A stretch of 57,500 nucleotides of DNA. It comes from Paulinella micropora (Eukaryota; Cercozoa; Imbricatea; Euglyphida; Paulinellidae). Shown one piece after another: positions 1 to 8,706 of the stretch. Every line of letters begins with the position of its first letter. Position 1 is the first letter of the stretch. The stretch spans positions 1 through 57,500 of the forward strand of contig WBZZ01003109.1 of the NCBI GenBank assembly GCA_019918135.1. Direction: 5' to 3'. The notes beneath the pieces were generated by a model. That model saw nothing but the letters and a program-made list of their open reading frames with translations. It was not told where the DNA came from and did no database searches. Made by a program: the position numbers and the translations under genes.

Positions 1-24
1 GGGAATAAAACATTTACTACTTAT

Positions 25-3000
25 GTGGCCGTAAAAGACTCAAATCCATTAAACACTTGCAAGTTATTCTTCAATTACAACAATAATATGGGTTCTATTT
101 ATTCGTCGGAAGCGGGTGGGGCGACGGGCTATCCATTATCTTTTGTAGGCTCGTCCATACTTTTTGCTCCAACAACAGGTGGTGGAATGACATTGACAAA
201 TAATGTTTTAAATTTTAACAGCACAACGGCAATCAGCGGACTGCCCGCACCATTCTACGACGGCGATGCTTCAACAAAAGCATATACTGATACGAAACTG
301 GCAAAGGACGGCACAACGGCTATGACGGGCAGTTTAAATATGGGAGGATTTTCAATAACAAATGTTAATCTTGTTGATGGCATTGATGTTTCTGCCCTTG
401 ATACCGCAGTCGTTAAACTAACAGGAGACCAAACCATAGCAGGAACCAAAACATTCAGCAATGTGGTAAATGCGAGTGCGGGGATTGATATGAAAAGCCA
501 AAGCATAACAAATGTTAATCTTGTTGATGGTGTTGATGTTTCTACTCTTGATACTTCGGTTGTCAAACTAACAGGAGACCAAACCATAGCAGGGAATAAA
601 AAATTTACTTCAACAATAGAAGTGCGGGGTGCTACTGGTCCAGCCGCTTTTGATGGTATCGGTATTGCCTTTGATACGGCGACAAATATAGGAGAGATTG
701 TGGCACAAAAAATAGCAACCGCTGCCTATTATCCGATACAAATAACAGGGTCATATGTTGATTTATATGCGGGGGATAATGTAATCGCGACCGCGACTGG
801 CACTACACTATCTTTGAACAACAGAAAAATTACAAATTTGGCCACACCAACAGCAACAACGGATGGGGCAAACAAAAGTTATGTGGATACATTAGACGGG
901 CAAAATGTTGAAACTAACAGGAAACCAAACCATAGCAGGAATTAAGTCATTTAGCAGTGCCCTTGAAATAACAGGAAATTCAACGAACGCGGCCACAAAA
1001 GGAACATTCGTGGTTTTCAATTCTACCAGTAATATCGGGTCAATTGCTAGTTTGGATATGAAAACAGCGACATATTACAACTTTGAAATTTCTGCGAAAA
1101 AAATAAGTTTTATTATTGACGGGACAATCGTCGGTTGGGTAAATGCTTCGGGCTAGATTGTAATAGTAGCAAAATAGCCAACCTTGGAACTCCAACATTA
1201 TCAACAGACGGGGCGAATAAAACGTATGTAGATACATTGGACGGACAAAATGTAAAACTAACAGGCGACCAAACCATAACAGGAATTAAGATATTTAATG
1301 GAAGTAGAAATGATGTAAGAGCACTGACCTTATTAAGCCAAGCCGATTTTCAATAATGTGGATATCATTAATGGCGGAAATATAACATATAATGGGGCGA
1401 GGATATTAAACCAAAACGGAGGAGATATCTTTTTCAGTCAGACAACGGGTGATTATCAGTATTTCTTATTTACTCTAAATACTGCTTCAAGCGGAACCGC
1501 GAACCAACGAGGCTACCTATTCACGAATGTTGCGGCTGATGTAAAAGGGGCGGGACTTTATGTTTCAAAACTTTTGGACAATAAAAGTGCTTCGTCTGAC
1601 ATTGTCCGTTTTAACAATGCTGGCGGTATGCGGTTTTATGGTGTCTTAGATATGAACTCAAACAATATAACAAATGGCGGAACAATAACGGGAACAACAA
1701 TTACTTCAACCGCGGGGATATCAACAACGACATTGGCGACGAGCGACAAAATAACGATAGCATTAGATAAACCACTAATATTGGGAAGAACAACGAGAGG
1801 ATTGGCAGCATACACGGGTGGATTAGAATTATACGGGACATCTGGTGTAGCAGGGCCACATATACAAGCATTTACAACAGCAGACCCAAATTATCCTTGT
1901 TTTCAATTAATTAACAACGGACACGGCAACACAGCACTAAAATTTGGTTGTTATTGGGATGGTGCAATAAATGATAAGTCAAGTTCTACTAGCTCAAATT
2001 TTCAAATAGCAAAGGGGAGTAGTCTTCTTTTTCAATATGCATCAGGAGTAGCGGTAGGAAGCAATATAACATTTAACACCGCAATAGACATCAGTAGTTC
2101 ATCAGGCTTATTAACAACGAAGGCAATAACAGCGAGTGGGGTGATAACGGCAAATGCGGGATATCAACAACGACATTGGCAACAAGCGATAAAATAACAA
2201 CAGCATCTGGTAAGCCGATAATCATAGGCAATACAACAAAGGGCACGGGTGCGACAGGAGGATTAGAATTATACGGAACGGCGAGTAATATAGGAGGGGC
2301 ACACTTACAAGCAATAACAACGGCGGATGCTTATCCAACATTCCAATTAATGAATTGGGCACACGACAATATAGGCATAAGTTTTGATGCTTATTATGAC
2401 GGCTCAAACTGGAAATCAAGTAATTCTGGCTCAAACTTTCAAATATACAAAATCTCAAACAAACTTGCTTTTTATTACAATAGTGGAACAACAGCGGGAA
2501 ATAATATAACTTGGAACGAGGCGATTAACATTAATACATCGGGAGAGTTAGTTTTACCAACAACTTCAAGCGGTAATTTATTAATACGAAAAAGACCAAC
2601 TTATACTAACGACCCGCTACTACATTTTAAATCAGGAGGATATACGAATTATGGAGTGCTTACATCAGCAACTGGTTTGCTCCACGCTTGGACTACTTCA
2701 AATACCAACAGCGAGCCATCTGGTAGTTATAATTATATTCCGCTAAATGGTGCTTGGACAAACTCCTCGGACAGAAGGCTAAAATCGGATATTAAAACAT
2801 TAGACTGCGGTGATTGTTGCGATAAACTAATGAAGATAAATTGTTGTTCGTATTATTGGAAATCAGATGAGAAGAAAGAAAAAAAAGGCCACGGATTTAT
2901 TGCTGATGAAGTTAAAAAAAATATTTCCTGAATTTGTATCTGAAAGTGGAATGAAAGCAGAGGATGGAGAAGGCTACCTTGAAGGCATAACATATACAAG

Positions 3001-3142
3001 TTTTATACCTGTATTGGTCAGCGGATTTCAACATTTATCAGAAAAAATATCAAATTTAGAGAAAGAAAATAAAACTTTACTTAATATATTACAAGACCAA
3101 GCGAACCAATTAGCAGAAATACGAGCAGTTGTATTCCCGTAA
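25..3142 (+). pseudogene. Tail-fibre/adhesin with peptidase S74 chaperone end, frameshifted
   Basis: The reading alternates between frames 1 and 2 in six pieces (25-945, 905-1156, 1135-1356, 1358-2197, 2176-2931, 2867-3142). Together they make one long fibre protein. It contains repeated units of the type KLTGDQTIAG and TDGANKSYVDT, as in phage and virus tail fibres. Near the end, SDRRLKSDIKTLD (about 2767-2805) and HGFIADEV mark the intramolecular chaperone of endosialidase family (peptidase S74), which trims itself off after trimerisation. The last part, to 3142, is a coiled coil. The break near 920 is a one-base insertion relative to the parallel repeats, and the last lies at an A8 run. 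The gene is decayed or carries sequencing indels. The 5' start lies at or before base 25. Expected role: receptor-binding fibre of the PLV virion. Confidence 0.85.
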
Positions 3143-3156
3143 GGACAAGCCCTTAC
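3139..3156 (+). terminator. Hairpin on the stop codon of the fibre gene
   Basis: GTAAGG (3139-3144) pairs with CCTTAC (3151-3156) over a 6-base loop, and the TAA stop lies in the stem. Similar hairpins sit at 4165, 5503 and 7673. In mimivirus, mRNA 3' ends map to hairpins; a similar use here is inferred. Confidence 0.55.
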
Positions 3157-3163
3157 AAACCCA

Positions 3164-3209
3164 ATATAGTTTTTGAGATTGTAAGTGGTTTTTGTAAAAA
3201 AGCACTTAC
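3164..3209 (+). promoter_or_regulatory. PLV late-type promoter box and 5' hairpin
   Basis: ATATAG at 3164-3169 lies 50 bases before the ATG at 3214. A hairpin follows: GTAAGTG (3181-3187) with CACTTAC (3203-3209), and a T5/A5 inner stem. The same box and hairpin precede the major capsid gene (8638-8700) and, with a paired base change, the gene at 10398. Confidence 0.6.
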
Positions 3210-3213
3210 TACA

Positions 3214-3552
3214 ATGCCCCCTAGATTACACCCACCACCACCAATCATAGAGACGGAAGACCTTACACCCGAACTCAAAAACCGTGTGCTTGATGTCCAA
3301 ATTAAGCAGGAAGAAAAAAAATTAGACCACGAATACGAGGACAGCTGGGATTGCTGTTTGACAAAGCGAAAAACTGACAGCCGACTTATTAAATACTTAT
3401 TTCAAATGGGTATCATTATCGCCATCATCACCCTTTGTATTGTAAGGCTGTCTGAAAAGAACTTACCGTGCGAGGTTGCTAACACGTACGTAGGTATTTT
3501 AACACTATTAATAGGCATCTGTCTTCCATCGCCATCTTCAAGTAAGAAGTGA
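3214..3552 (+). CDS. Small membrane protein of the PLV
   Basis: 112 residues. The N-terminal half is hydrophilic and begins with a proline-rich stretch (PPRLHPPPP). Residues about 66-85 and 94-107 are hydrophobic and could form two membrane helices joined by a short Cys-containing loop; the tail is short and Ser/Lys-rich. The start is set by the ATG right after the 5' hairpin at 3181-3209, the same spacing as the major capsid gene, so it is probably expressed with the virion genes. No family was recognised; PLVs and virophages often carry small virion membrane proteins of this shape. Confidence 0.6.
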   Translation: MPPRLHPPPPIIETEDLTPELKNRVLDVQIKQEEKKLDHEYEDSWDCCLTKRKTDSRLIKYLFQMGIIIAIITLCIVRLSEKNLPCEVANTYVGILTLLIGICLPSPSSSKK

Positions 3553-3778
3553 GCATTCATATATATAGACTTTATACCACGAAGCATCATTTGAGCAGAT
3601 TAGCGGAATAGCTTCATCAAAACTAACACACCAATCGCTGAAAGGCTTATACACACATTTAAATTTGGTTTCTATTCCTTTTTGAATACACCACACACAA
3701 CTTTCATTTTTTTTATCGCTGACCCGTGAATAGAAATCACAAGCAGTCCGAGCAGAAATATTAATTAATAAAAAGTTT

Positions 3779-4168
3779 ATGAAGATTAGTATAGAGGGCA
3801 TTACAATGGCGGACTATAAATTCCAAAAGATTATTTTTCTGAGTAATGATTTTGCGGGCGGTAGCAAAACATTTGACAAAACCATTAAATTGAACTTTAC
3901 CCCAACTAGAATGAATGTTAAGTATATCCACTATATGAATGATATGACTGAAACGAAAACAAAAATTCTTCATATGGACCGCATTGGAATTATTGGCACA
4001 TTCGCTGATAGCAATGTCGCAAACATTTCCAATCTTAGCTACAACTTGGGGATTATTAATTGGACTGACGGTCAATACACATTTAGAGTGCTTAAAACAG
4101 ACAATGGCAGTATTGAGACTGACCTGCTAGCTGGAAGAATTGTTATATGCTTAGAATTTTTGGCATAG
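3779..4168 (+). CDS. Unknown PLV protein, possibly a small virion protein
   Basis: 129 residues from the first ATG. A second in-frame ATG at 3806 gives a protein starting MADYKFQKIIF, and either could be used. It is rich in beta-prone segments, with no membrane helix and no motif I recognise. It sits between the membrane protein gene and the packaging ATPase, and ends in a hairpin that contains the stop codon. The position within the morphogenesis cluster suggests a minor structural role, but this is inference only. Confidence 0.55.
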   Translation: MKISIEGITMADYKFQKIIFLSNDFAGGSKTFDKTIKLNFTPTRMNVKYIHYMNDMTETKTKILHMDRIGIIGTFADSNVANISNLSYNLGIINWTDGQYTFRVLKTDNGSIETDLLAGRIVICLEFLA

Positions 4169-4185
4169 GGGCCTGCTCCCCCTAT
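4165..4185 (+). terminator. Hairpin on the stop codon
   Basis: ATAGGGG (4165-4171) pairs with CCCCTAT (4179-4185) over 7 bases; the TAG stop is in the stem. Confidence 0.5.
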
Positions 4186-4262
4186 AACCCCGCCAGTAAA
4201 ATAAAAATATATTTTAGAATATATACAACCTACGGTCGTAGACTGTAAAAGTATTTGGAGGT

Positions 4263-4281
4263 GCGGAGGCGAAGTCTCTGC
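4263..4281 (+). promoter_or_regulatory. 5' hairpin before the ATPase start
   Basis: GCGGAG (4263-4268) pairs with CTCTGC (4276-4281) with one G-T pair; the ATG follows at 4283. An AT-rich stretch with TATAT words lies at about 4205-4230. Confidence 0.4.
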
Positions 4282-4282
4282 T

Positions 4283-5107
4283 ATGGAAAAGATTAATGAT
4301 ATTAAAGTTAGACCAGTCAAGCAAAACGGAGATGGCGACAAATTGGCAAAAGGACATAAGTTATTTGATGAACCGTATGCCAATATTTTTCTTCTCGCTC
4401 GCAAGAAGAGTGGCAAGACGACCGCACTGTTTGAAATCCTAAAACGAACAACTGACAAAAAGACCCGTATTGTTATTATTGCTTCAACAATACACAAGGA
4501 CCACATTTATAAAGAAATGGTTAAACACTTCAAGAAGAAGGGAAACCCGATGGCGATATACACATATTTGAAAACGGATGACCTGTCTGTTATTGATTAC
4601 GAGTTAGATAAACTGAATAAACCCGACGAAGAGCAAGAAGAAGGCGAGATTGTGCGGGACGAGAAAGAAGAACCGAAGCCGAAGTTTCTTTATTTTGGAA
4701 AAGAGGAAAAGAAGAAGCAGGAGGGAGGCGAAAAGGTGGAGAGACCGAGCAAATACATTACACCAGAAGTTGTGTTCGTGTTAGATGATTTAGGTAGTGG
4801 GTTGAGGGATAAGTCCGTTAGCGACCTGTTAAAGCGCAATAGGCATTTCCGTTCAAAGGTGATTATGTCTAGTCAGTATTTGAACGATATGAAACCTGAG
4901 GCGATTAAACAGCTGGACTATCTTCTTATTTTTCCTGGACAGAGTGTTGATAAAATAGAACTCGTGTATAAGCATTTGGACCTAAGTTATGATTTAGACT
5001 ACTTTATTGAAAAATATCACGAGGCGACGAAAGAACGATTTAACTTTTTGTATGTTGATGCTGTATCTGATGAATTACGAAAGAACTTCAATATTCGTTT
5101 TACTTAA
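4283..5107 (+). CDS. DNA-packaging ATPase, FtsK/HerA (A32-like) type
   Basis: 274 residues. Walker A is ARKKSGKTT at about residues 35-43; Walker B is VVFVLDDLG at about residues 159-167; the later VIMSSQYL segment fits a sensor strand. Between them lies a charged insert rich in Glu and Lys (about residues 112-150), longer than in compact family members. Enzymes of this family hydrolyse ATP to drive viral DNA into preformed capsids and are a hallmark of PLVs, virophages, polintons and NCLDVs. It is intact, and lies just upstream of the core protein and protease genes as in other PLVs. Confidence 0.88.
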   Translation: MEKINDIKVRPVKQNGDGDKLAKGHKLFDEPYANIFLLARKKSGKTTALFEILKRTTDKKTRIVIIASTIHKDHIYKEMVKHFKKKGNPMAIYTYLKTDDLSVIDYELDKLNKPDEEQEEGEIVRDEKEEPKPKFLYFGKEEKKKQEGGEKVERPSKYITPEVVFVLDDLGSGLRDKSVSDLLKRNRHFRSKVIMSSQYLNDMKPEAIKQLDYLLIFPGQSVDKIELVYKHLDLSYDLDYFIEKYHEATKERFNFLYVDAVSDELRKNFNIRFT

Positions 5108-5180
5108 TTTATTAACACAAGTGTTATAACAAAAAATAACTCGTTATTTTTTTTATAAAATAATTATTTTTTTCAAAACT

Positions 5181-5188
5181 ATATATAG
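5181..5188 (+). promoter_or_regulatory. TATATATAG box directly before the start
   Basis: TATATATAG ends at the ATG of the 5189 gene, giving almost no leader. The lipase gene at 12660 has the same arrangement (ATATATAGA then ATG), unlike the long-leader virion genes. Confidence 0.4.
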
Positions 5189-5503
5189 ATGCCAACATCA
5201 CCAGTGATTATTTCACAACCGTCGGGATACAATATCAGCTACAATCCAAGCCCTGTAAGTATGCCACAAGCGGGAGGAAGAAAGAAGAAGGGAAAAAAGA
5301 AACAAACAGGAGGTAAAGTAAATTGGAAAAAAGTCGGACAAGCAATAGTGGATGCTAATAGGTTTATCAAGAAGAACCAATTGATTTCAAGGGGTGCTAC
5401 TTTTCTTAGCGATGTCGGAGTTCCTTATGCTGACCGTGTAGCGAAAGCTGCAGCCAAACAAGGCTACGGCAAGCAACGAGGCGGAGCTGTTAAGTTTCGT
5501 TAG
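5189..5503 (+). CDS. Small basic core-like protein with GG-X sites
   Basis: 104 residues, strongly basic in the middle (RKKKGKKK). It contains three Gly-Gly sites, QAGG-R, QTGG-K and QRGG-A. Adenovirus and ASFV-type proteases cut after Gly-Gly in such contexts, and the next gene encodes such a protease, so this may be a precursor of a DNA-binding core or minor capsid protein, comparable in role to adenovirus pVII or pX. That comparison rests on composition and position, not on sequence identity. The central helix (NWKKVGQAIVDANRFIKKN) is amphipathic. Confidence 0.6.
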   Translation: MPTSPVIISQPSGYNISYNPSPVSMPQAGGRKKKGKKKQTGGKVNWKKVGQAIVDANRFIKKNQLISRGATFLSDVGVPYADRVAKAAAKQGYGKQRGGAVKFR

Positions 5504-5520
5504 CAGGGGCAAGCCCCCGC
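5503..5520 (+). terminator. GC-rich hairpin at the stop codon
   Basis: GGGGC and GCCCC pair over a two-base AA loop just after the TAG stop (5501-5503). A near-identical copy ends the next gene at 7673-7689. Confidence 0.55.
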
Positions 5521-5578
5521 ACCCCCAACATTGGTTTTATATTAAACTAAACTTTCTATTAATTTTTTTTTCGCTAAC

Positions 5579-5638
5579 ATATACGAACCTTTTTTAAAAA
5601 AAGCTTCACCAAAAAGTCGGGTCGTAGGGTGTCCCTAC
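5579..5638 (+). promoter_or_regulatory. PLV promoter box, shared leader and hairpin
   Basis: ATATACGAACCT (5579-5590) is followed by a leader with AAAAAAAGCTTCACC and then the hairpin GTAGGG (5624-5629) with CCCTAC (5633-5638), two bases before the ATG. The same box and leader occur before the gene at 7784 (7739-7782), and the leader recurs after the capsid gene (10267-10292). Confidence 0.6.
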
Positions 5639-5639
5639 A

Positions 5640-7673
5640 ATGGTTGTAAAAAAACCGCGAAAACAACGACCCCCCAGAATATACAGAACCAAAGATGGCA
5701 GACCATATATCAAAGTGAAAGGCAGACGAGCATATCTCAACTTTGGCGAGAAAACGAATGACCTTTCAACACTTCAAATCGTTAAGCTGTTTTTGAAATA
5801 TATGAAAGGGGATACCCATTCCAAACCAAACAGGCGGGGTCGTAGGGGCGGAGTCCCTACAATTGTTAAGTCCGAATTCAATCGCCTTGAACACGAGAAC
5901 CGCAATCAGATACAAAACAACCTGCTGAAAAAATATGAACTAATACACGAGCAGGAGCAAAAGGAAAAGAAGTTAAGAGAACAGGCAGAAGATGAGAAAA
6001 AAAGAATGGAGAGGAAGGAGAATGCCGACATTAAAGAAAGACAAGAAGACCTCATAAGGGAGGCGAACAGAGAGCAAAAACTTATAGAGGATGTAAAATT
6101 TGAACAAGATAGAAAAAATAATTTAATGCTATTACCACCTTTCCAACCTCAATACATACAAGCACCACCACAAGCACCACAATTAGGACCACCACAAGCA
6201 CCACAATTAGGACCACCACAAGCACCACCACAAGCACCACAACTAGGACCACCCCAAGCACCACAATTAGGACCACAACAAGCACCACCACAAGCACCAG
6301 AAGAAAAACAGATGCCATTGAAAACAAAAGAAGAGAAAAAGGCTGAAAAGGAATTAAAAGAAAAATACATTGAATTAATGAAGAAAGCGGGCTTTACAAC
6401 TAAATTTATTAAAGGTTTGAGCAAAACAGAATTTATCAAACTTGGCACAGGAATAGAGAAAGCGATAGCCGATGCCCAATCAGCAGATGAGCAGAAAGAA
6501 CTGGCGGAACAATACAAAAAAGAATTAGAACAAGAAAAAAAACTAGCGGAGGCCAAAGCGAAACACTTTGAAATTAAAGATAAAATATCATACATATCCG
6601 CAGGTTTAAGAAATGATTACAAGTATCCAAAATTGGACATACCCAAAACTTTGGGCCCTGCTTTGGAAAAAGAAATGAAAGCTCGTGGCAAACCACCACC
6701 CAAAAAAGTTAAAGGAAAACACACGACAGCGGGTATGGCACAAGTTATAGTAGATGAAGGCATTGATTTAGGAATAGACCAGAATGAAATGAGAAAGAAA
6801 CTCGCTGATTATTTGGGAATAAACCAAGCTGGTGCTGGGGCTAAAACAATGGAGGAATTAATACACAAACTTTTAACGATAGCAAAAATTAAGAAATATT
6901 TGAAGAAGGGCAAATACAGAAAAAAAATGAAAAAGAAGGATTATGTAAGTAGCTTAGTAACTGAAATGAGAAGCGACCCAAACATTAAAAATCAAGTTTC
7001 AAATACTCTCGGTATTCAACCAACCGAGGAAGCAACCACAACCACCACCACACCTGAAACCAATACCAAACCCCCGCCCGACACAACACCAGAACCCACC
7101 GCCGACAAAACACCCGAAATCACCACAGACACAACACCCGAAATCACCGCCGACACAATTCAACCACAGCAAGAGGGGGAGGGAAGAGGTTTAATGACGG
7201 ACGAAATAGACAACATTATGAAAAAGCACGAATGGTATATCGGCACGGTAGCCAGCGATGAAATAAACAAACTGAAACCAGAAAAAAGAAAGAAGTATGG
7301 TTTTATAATGAACTTGGATAAGTCTAGCCAACCAGGCTCACATTGGATTGCTGTTTGGATTGACACAATTAAAGATGACACTATTGAAATCTACGACCCT
7401 CTCGCACTGTATAAACCGACTGAGCTATTTCTTCACCAAATGAAACAGCTTATTGAAAAGAGTAAGCCGAACACATACCTGCTTATGAAGGTTAATCAAG
7501 TCAAAAACCAAAGCGACACAACAGATACCTGCGGATGGCATAGTATTAGGTTTTTGTTAGAGCGGGCAAAAGGTAATCGGTTTAAATTTGCCAGCGGTTG
7601 GACTGATTTGAAGGAAAAAGAAGCCGATGAGTTGAAAGTCCAGAACGGCTACGGCTTTGACACATACATTTAG
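5640..7673 (+). CDS. Virion polyprotein-like protein with adenain/Ulp1-type cysteine protease domain
   Basis: 677 residues. The N-terminus is very basic (KKPRKQRPPR) and carries the GG site RRGG-V; a Lys/Glu-rich coiled coil follows, then a repeat of PPQAPQLG units (about residues 174-222), more charged helices and a Thr/Pro linker. The C-terminal ~160 residues are a C5/C48-type protease: SHWIAVWID (His), EIYDPL (Asp), the Gln in VNQ, and TCGWHS (Cys) in the usual order. Such proteases process virion proteins at GG-X sites in adenoviruses, polintons, PLVs and virophages. The fused N-terminal part is unusually long and may be structural or self-processed. An internal copy of the leader hairpin lies at 5842-5860. 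Confidence 0.8.
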   Translation: MVVKKPRKQRPPRIYRTKDGRPYIKVKGRRAYLNFGEKTNDLSTLQIVKLFLKYMKGDTHSKPNRRGRRGGVPTIVKSEFNRLEHENRNQIQNNLLKKYELIHEQEQKEKKLREQAEDEKKRMERKENADIKERQEDLIREANREQKLIEDVKFEQDRKNNLMLLPPFQPQYIQAPPQAPQLGPPQAPQLGPPQAPPQAPQLGPPQAPQLGPQQAPPQAPEEKQMPLKTKEEKKAEKELKEKYIELMKKAGFTTKFIKGLSKTEFIKLGTGIEKAIADAQSADEQKELAEQYKKELEQEKKLAEAKAKHFEIKDKISYISAGLRNDYKYPKLDIPKTLGPALEKEMKARGKPPPKKVKGKHTTAGMAQVIVDEGIDLGIDQNEMRKKLADYLGINQAGAGAKTMEELIHKLLTIAKIKKYLKKGKYRKKMKKKDYVSSLVTEMRSDPNIKNQVSNTLGIQPTEEATTTTTTPETNTKPPPDTTPEPTADKTPEITTDTTPEITADTIQPQQEGEGRGLMTDEIDNIMKKHEWYIGTVASDEINKLKPEKRKKYGFIMNLDKSSQPGSHWIAVWIDTIKDDTIEIYDPLALYKPTELFLHQMKQLIEKSKPNTYLLMKVNQVKNQSDTTDTCGWHSIRFLLERAKGNRFKFASGWTDLKEKEADELKVQNGYGFDTYI

Positions 7674-7689
7674 CAGGGGCAAGCCCCGC
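7673..7689 (+). terminator. GC-rich hairpin at the stop codon
   Basis: GCAGGGGC, AA loop, GCCCCGC; it starts in the TAG stop at 7671-7673 and matches the hairpin at 5503. Confidence 0.55.
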
Positions 7690-7738
7690 ACCCCCTCCGT
7701 TGTGGTAAGCGATTAAAACAAAAAATATATTTTTCTAT

Positions 7739-7782
7739 ATATACTAACCTTTTGAAAAAAAGCTTCACCAAAAAGTCGGGTC
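7739..7782 (+). promoter_or_regulatory. PLV promoter box and shared leader
   Basis: ATATACTAACCT (7739-7750), then the AAAAAAAGCTTCACC leader seen before 5640, ending directly at the ATG at 7784. Confidence 0.55.
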
Positions 7783-7783
7783 A

Positions 7784-8596
7784 ATGGAATATCGTGGCGG
7801 GCGAAGTAGTAACATTTACTATGTCAATAGCAAAAATAGGATAAACGGCACGGATAGCAATTTTACTCACTCCATTGATATGAAATCGCTAGACAATCCA
7901 ACACATTGTAAAATTTTACATATCTATGTGCCTAAATCGTATTATTCTGTTTCTTCGCCATACAATACTTTTACTCTGAGCGAAGATGGATTTGAGGCTC
8001 TGATTACGATACCCGAGGGCAACTACACGATGAATAACTTAAAGAATAAACTGGCCGAGGTGCTAACCGCAGATAGCCCCAATGACTACACATATACAAT
8101 AACAAGCAACAATACCAATACCGACCCAGAAGACGGTAAGCTATTATTTACCGTAGCGAATAACGGAGGCATTCAACCGCGGTTTATATTTGACACCGAA
8201 ACTCGTATTCACGAAGTAATGGGTTTTGACCGCGACTCAACATATTTCTTTGCTAATAATTCCATTAGGTCTCCAAATGTCATAATTTTGACTGGCGAAA
8301 AAACATTATATTTACAGTCAGATTTAGTAGGCGAAGGCGATAATCACGTATTACAGGAAATATATACCGCGAATGAAATCCCGTTCGGCTCTGTTATCTA
8401 CGACGGCTCTGGCAGTGAATACGGCAAACGACTATCTACTAGTTCAAGCAATTTGTATCGGTTTTACTTGACTGACGAAAACGACCAACCAGTTAATCTC
8501 AACGGCCTCGGCATTGTAATGACATTGATGATTTACCGCGAGACAAATTATTTTAGTCTATTTACATCGTTCTTTAATTTGTTAAAATCTAGATAA
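7784..8596 (+). CDS. Minor capsid (penton-like) protein
   Basis: 270 residues, intact. It begins MEYRGGRSS, so a GG-X site lies at residues 5-6, then has a beta-rich body with segments such as NIYYVNSKNR and HVLQEIYTANEIPFG. Gene size, position directly before the major capsid gene and the beta-rich content fit the single jelly-roll minor capsid (penton) protein of PLVs and virophages, which forms the capsid vertices. No single diagnostic motif can be pointed to. Promoter and leader are shared with the protease gene. Confidence 0.65.
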   Translation: MEYRGGRSSNIYYVNSKNRINGTDSNFTHSIDMKSLDNPTHCKILHIYVPKSYYSVSSPYNTFTLSEDGFEALITIPEGNYTMNNLKNKLAEVLTADSPNDYTYTITSNNTNTDPEDGKLLFTVANNGGIQPRFIFDTETRIHEVMGFDRDSTYFFANNSIRSPNVIILTGEKTLYLQSDLVGEGDNHVLQEIYTANEIPFGSVIYDGSGSEYGKRLSTSSSNLYRFYLTDENDQPVNLNGLGIVMTLMIYRETNYFSLFTSFFNLLKSR

Positions 8597-8637
8597 TTAA
8601 TTTTAATTTTAGAATTATTTATTTTTTTGGGGGATTA

Positions 8638-8700
8638 ATATAGGAACCTTTTACAAATCGTTTTTGAGTTCGTAAGTGGTTTTTGGAAAAAAGCACTTAC
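8638..8700 (+). promoter_or_regulatory. Major capsid promoter box and 5' hairpin
   Basis: ATATAGGAACCT (8638-8649), then hairpin GTAAGTG (8672-8678) with CACTTAC (8694-8700); the ATG is at 8707. Sequence and spacing match those before 3214. Confidence 0.65.
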
Positions 8701-8706
8701 ACAAAA

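Noticed and set aside
6149..6327. Val- or Cys/Gly-rich minus ORFs
   Set aside because: Shadows of the PPQAP repeats of the protease gene.
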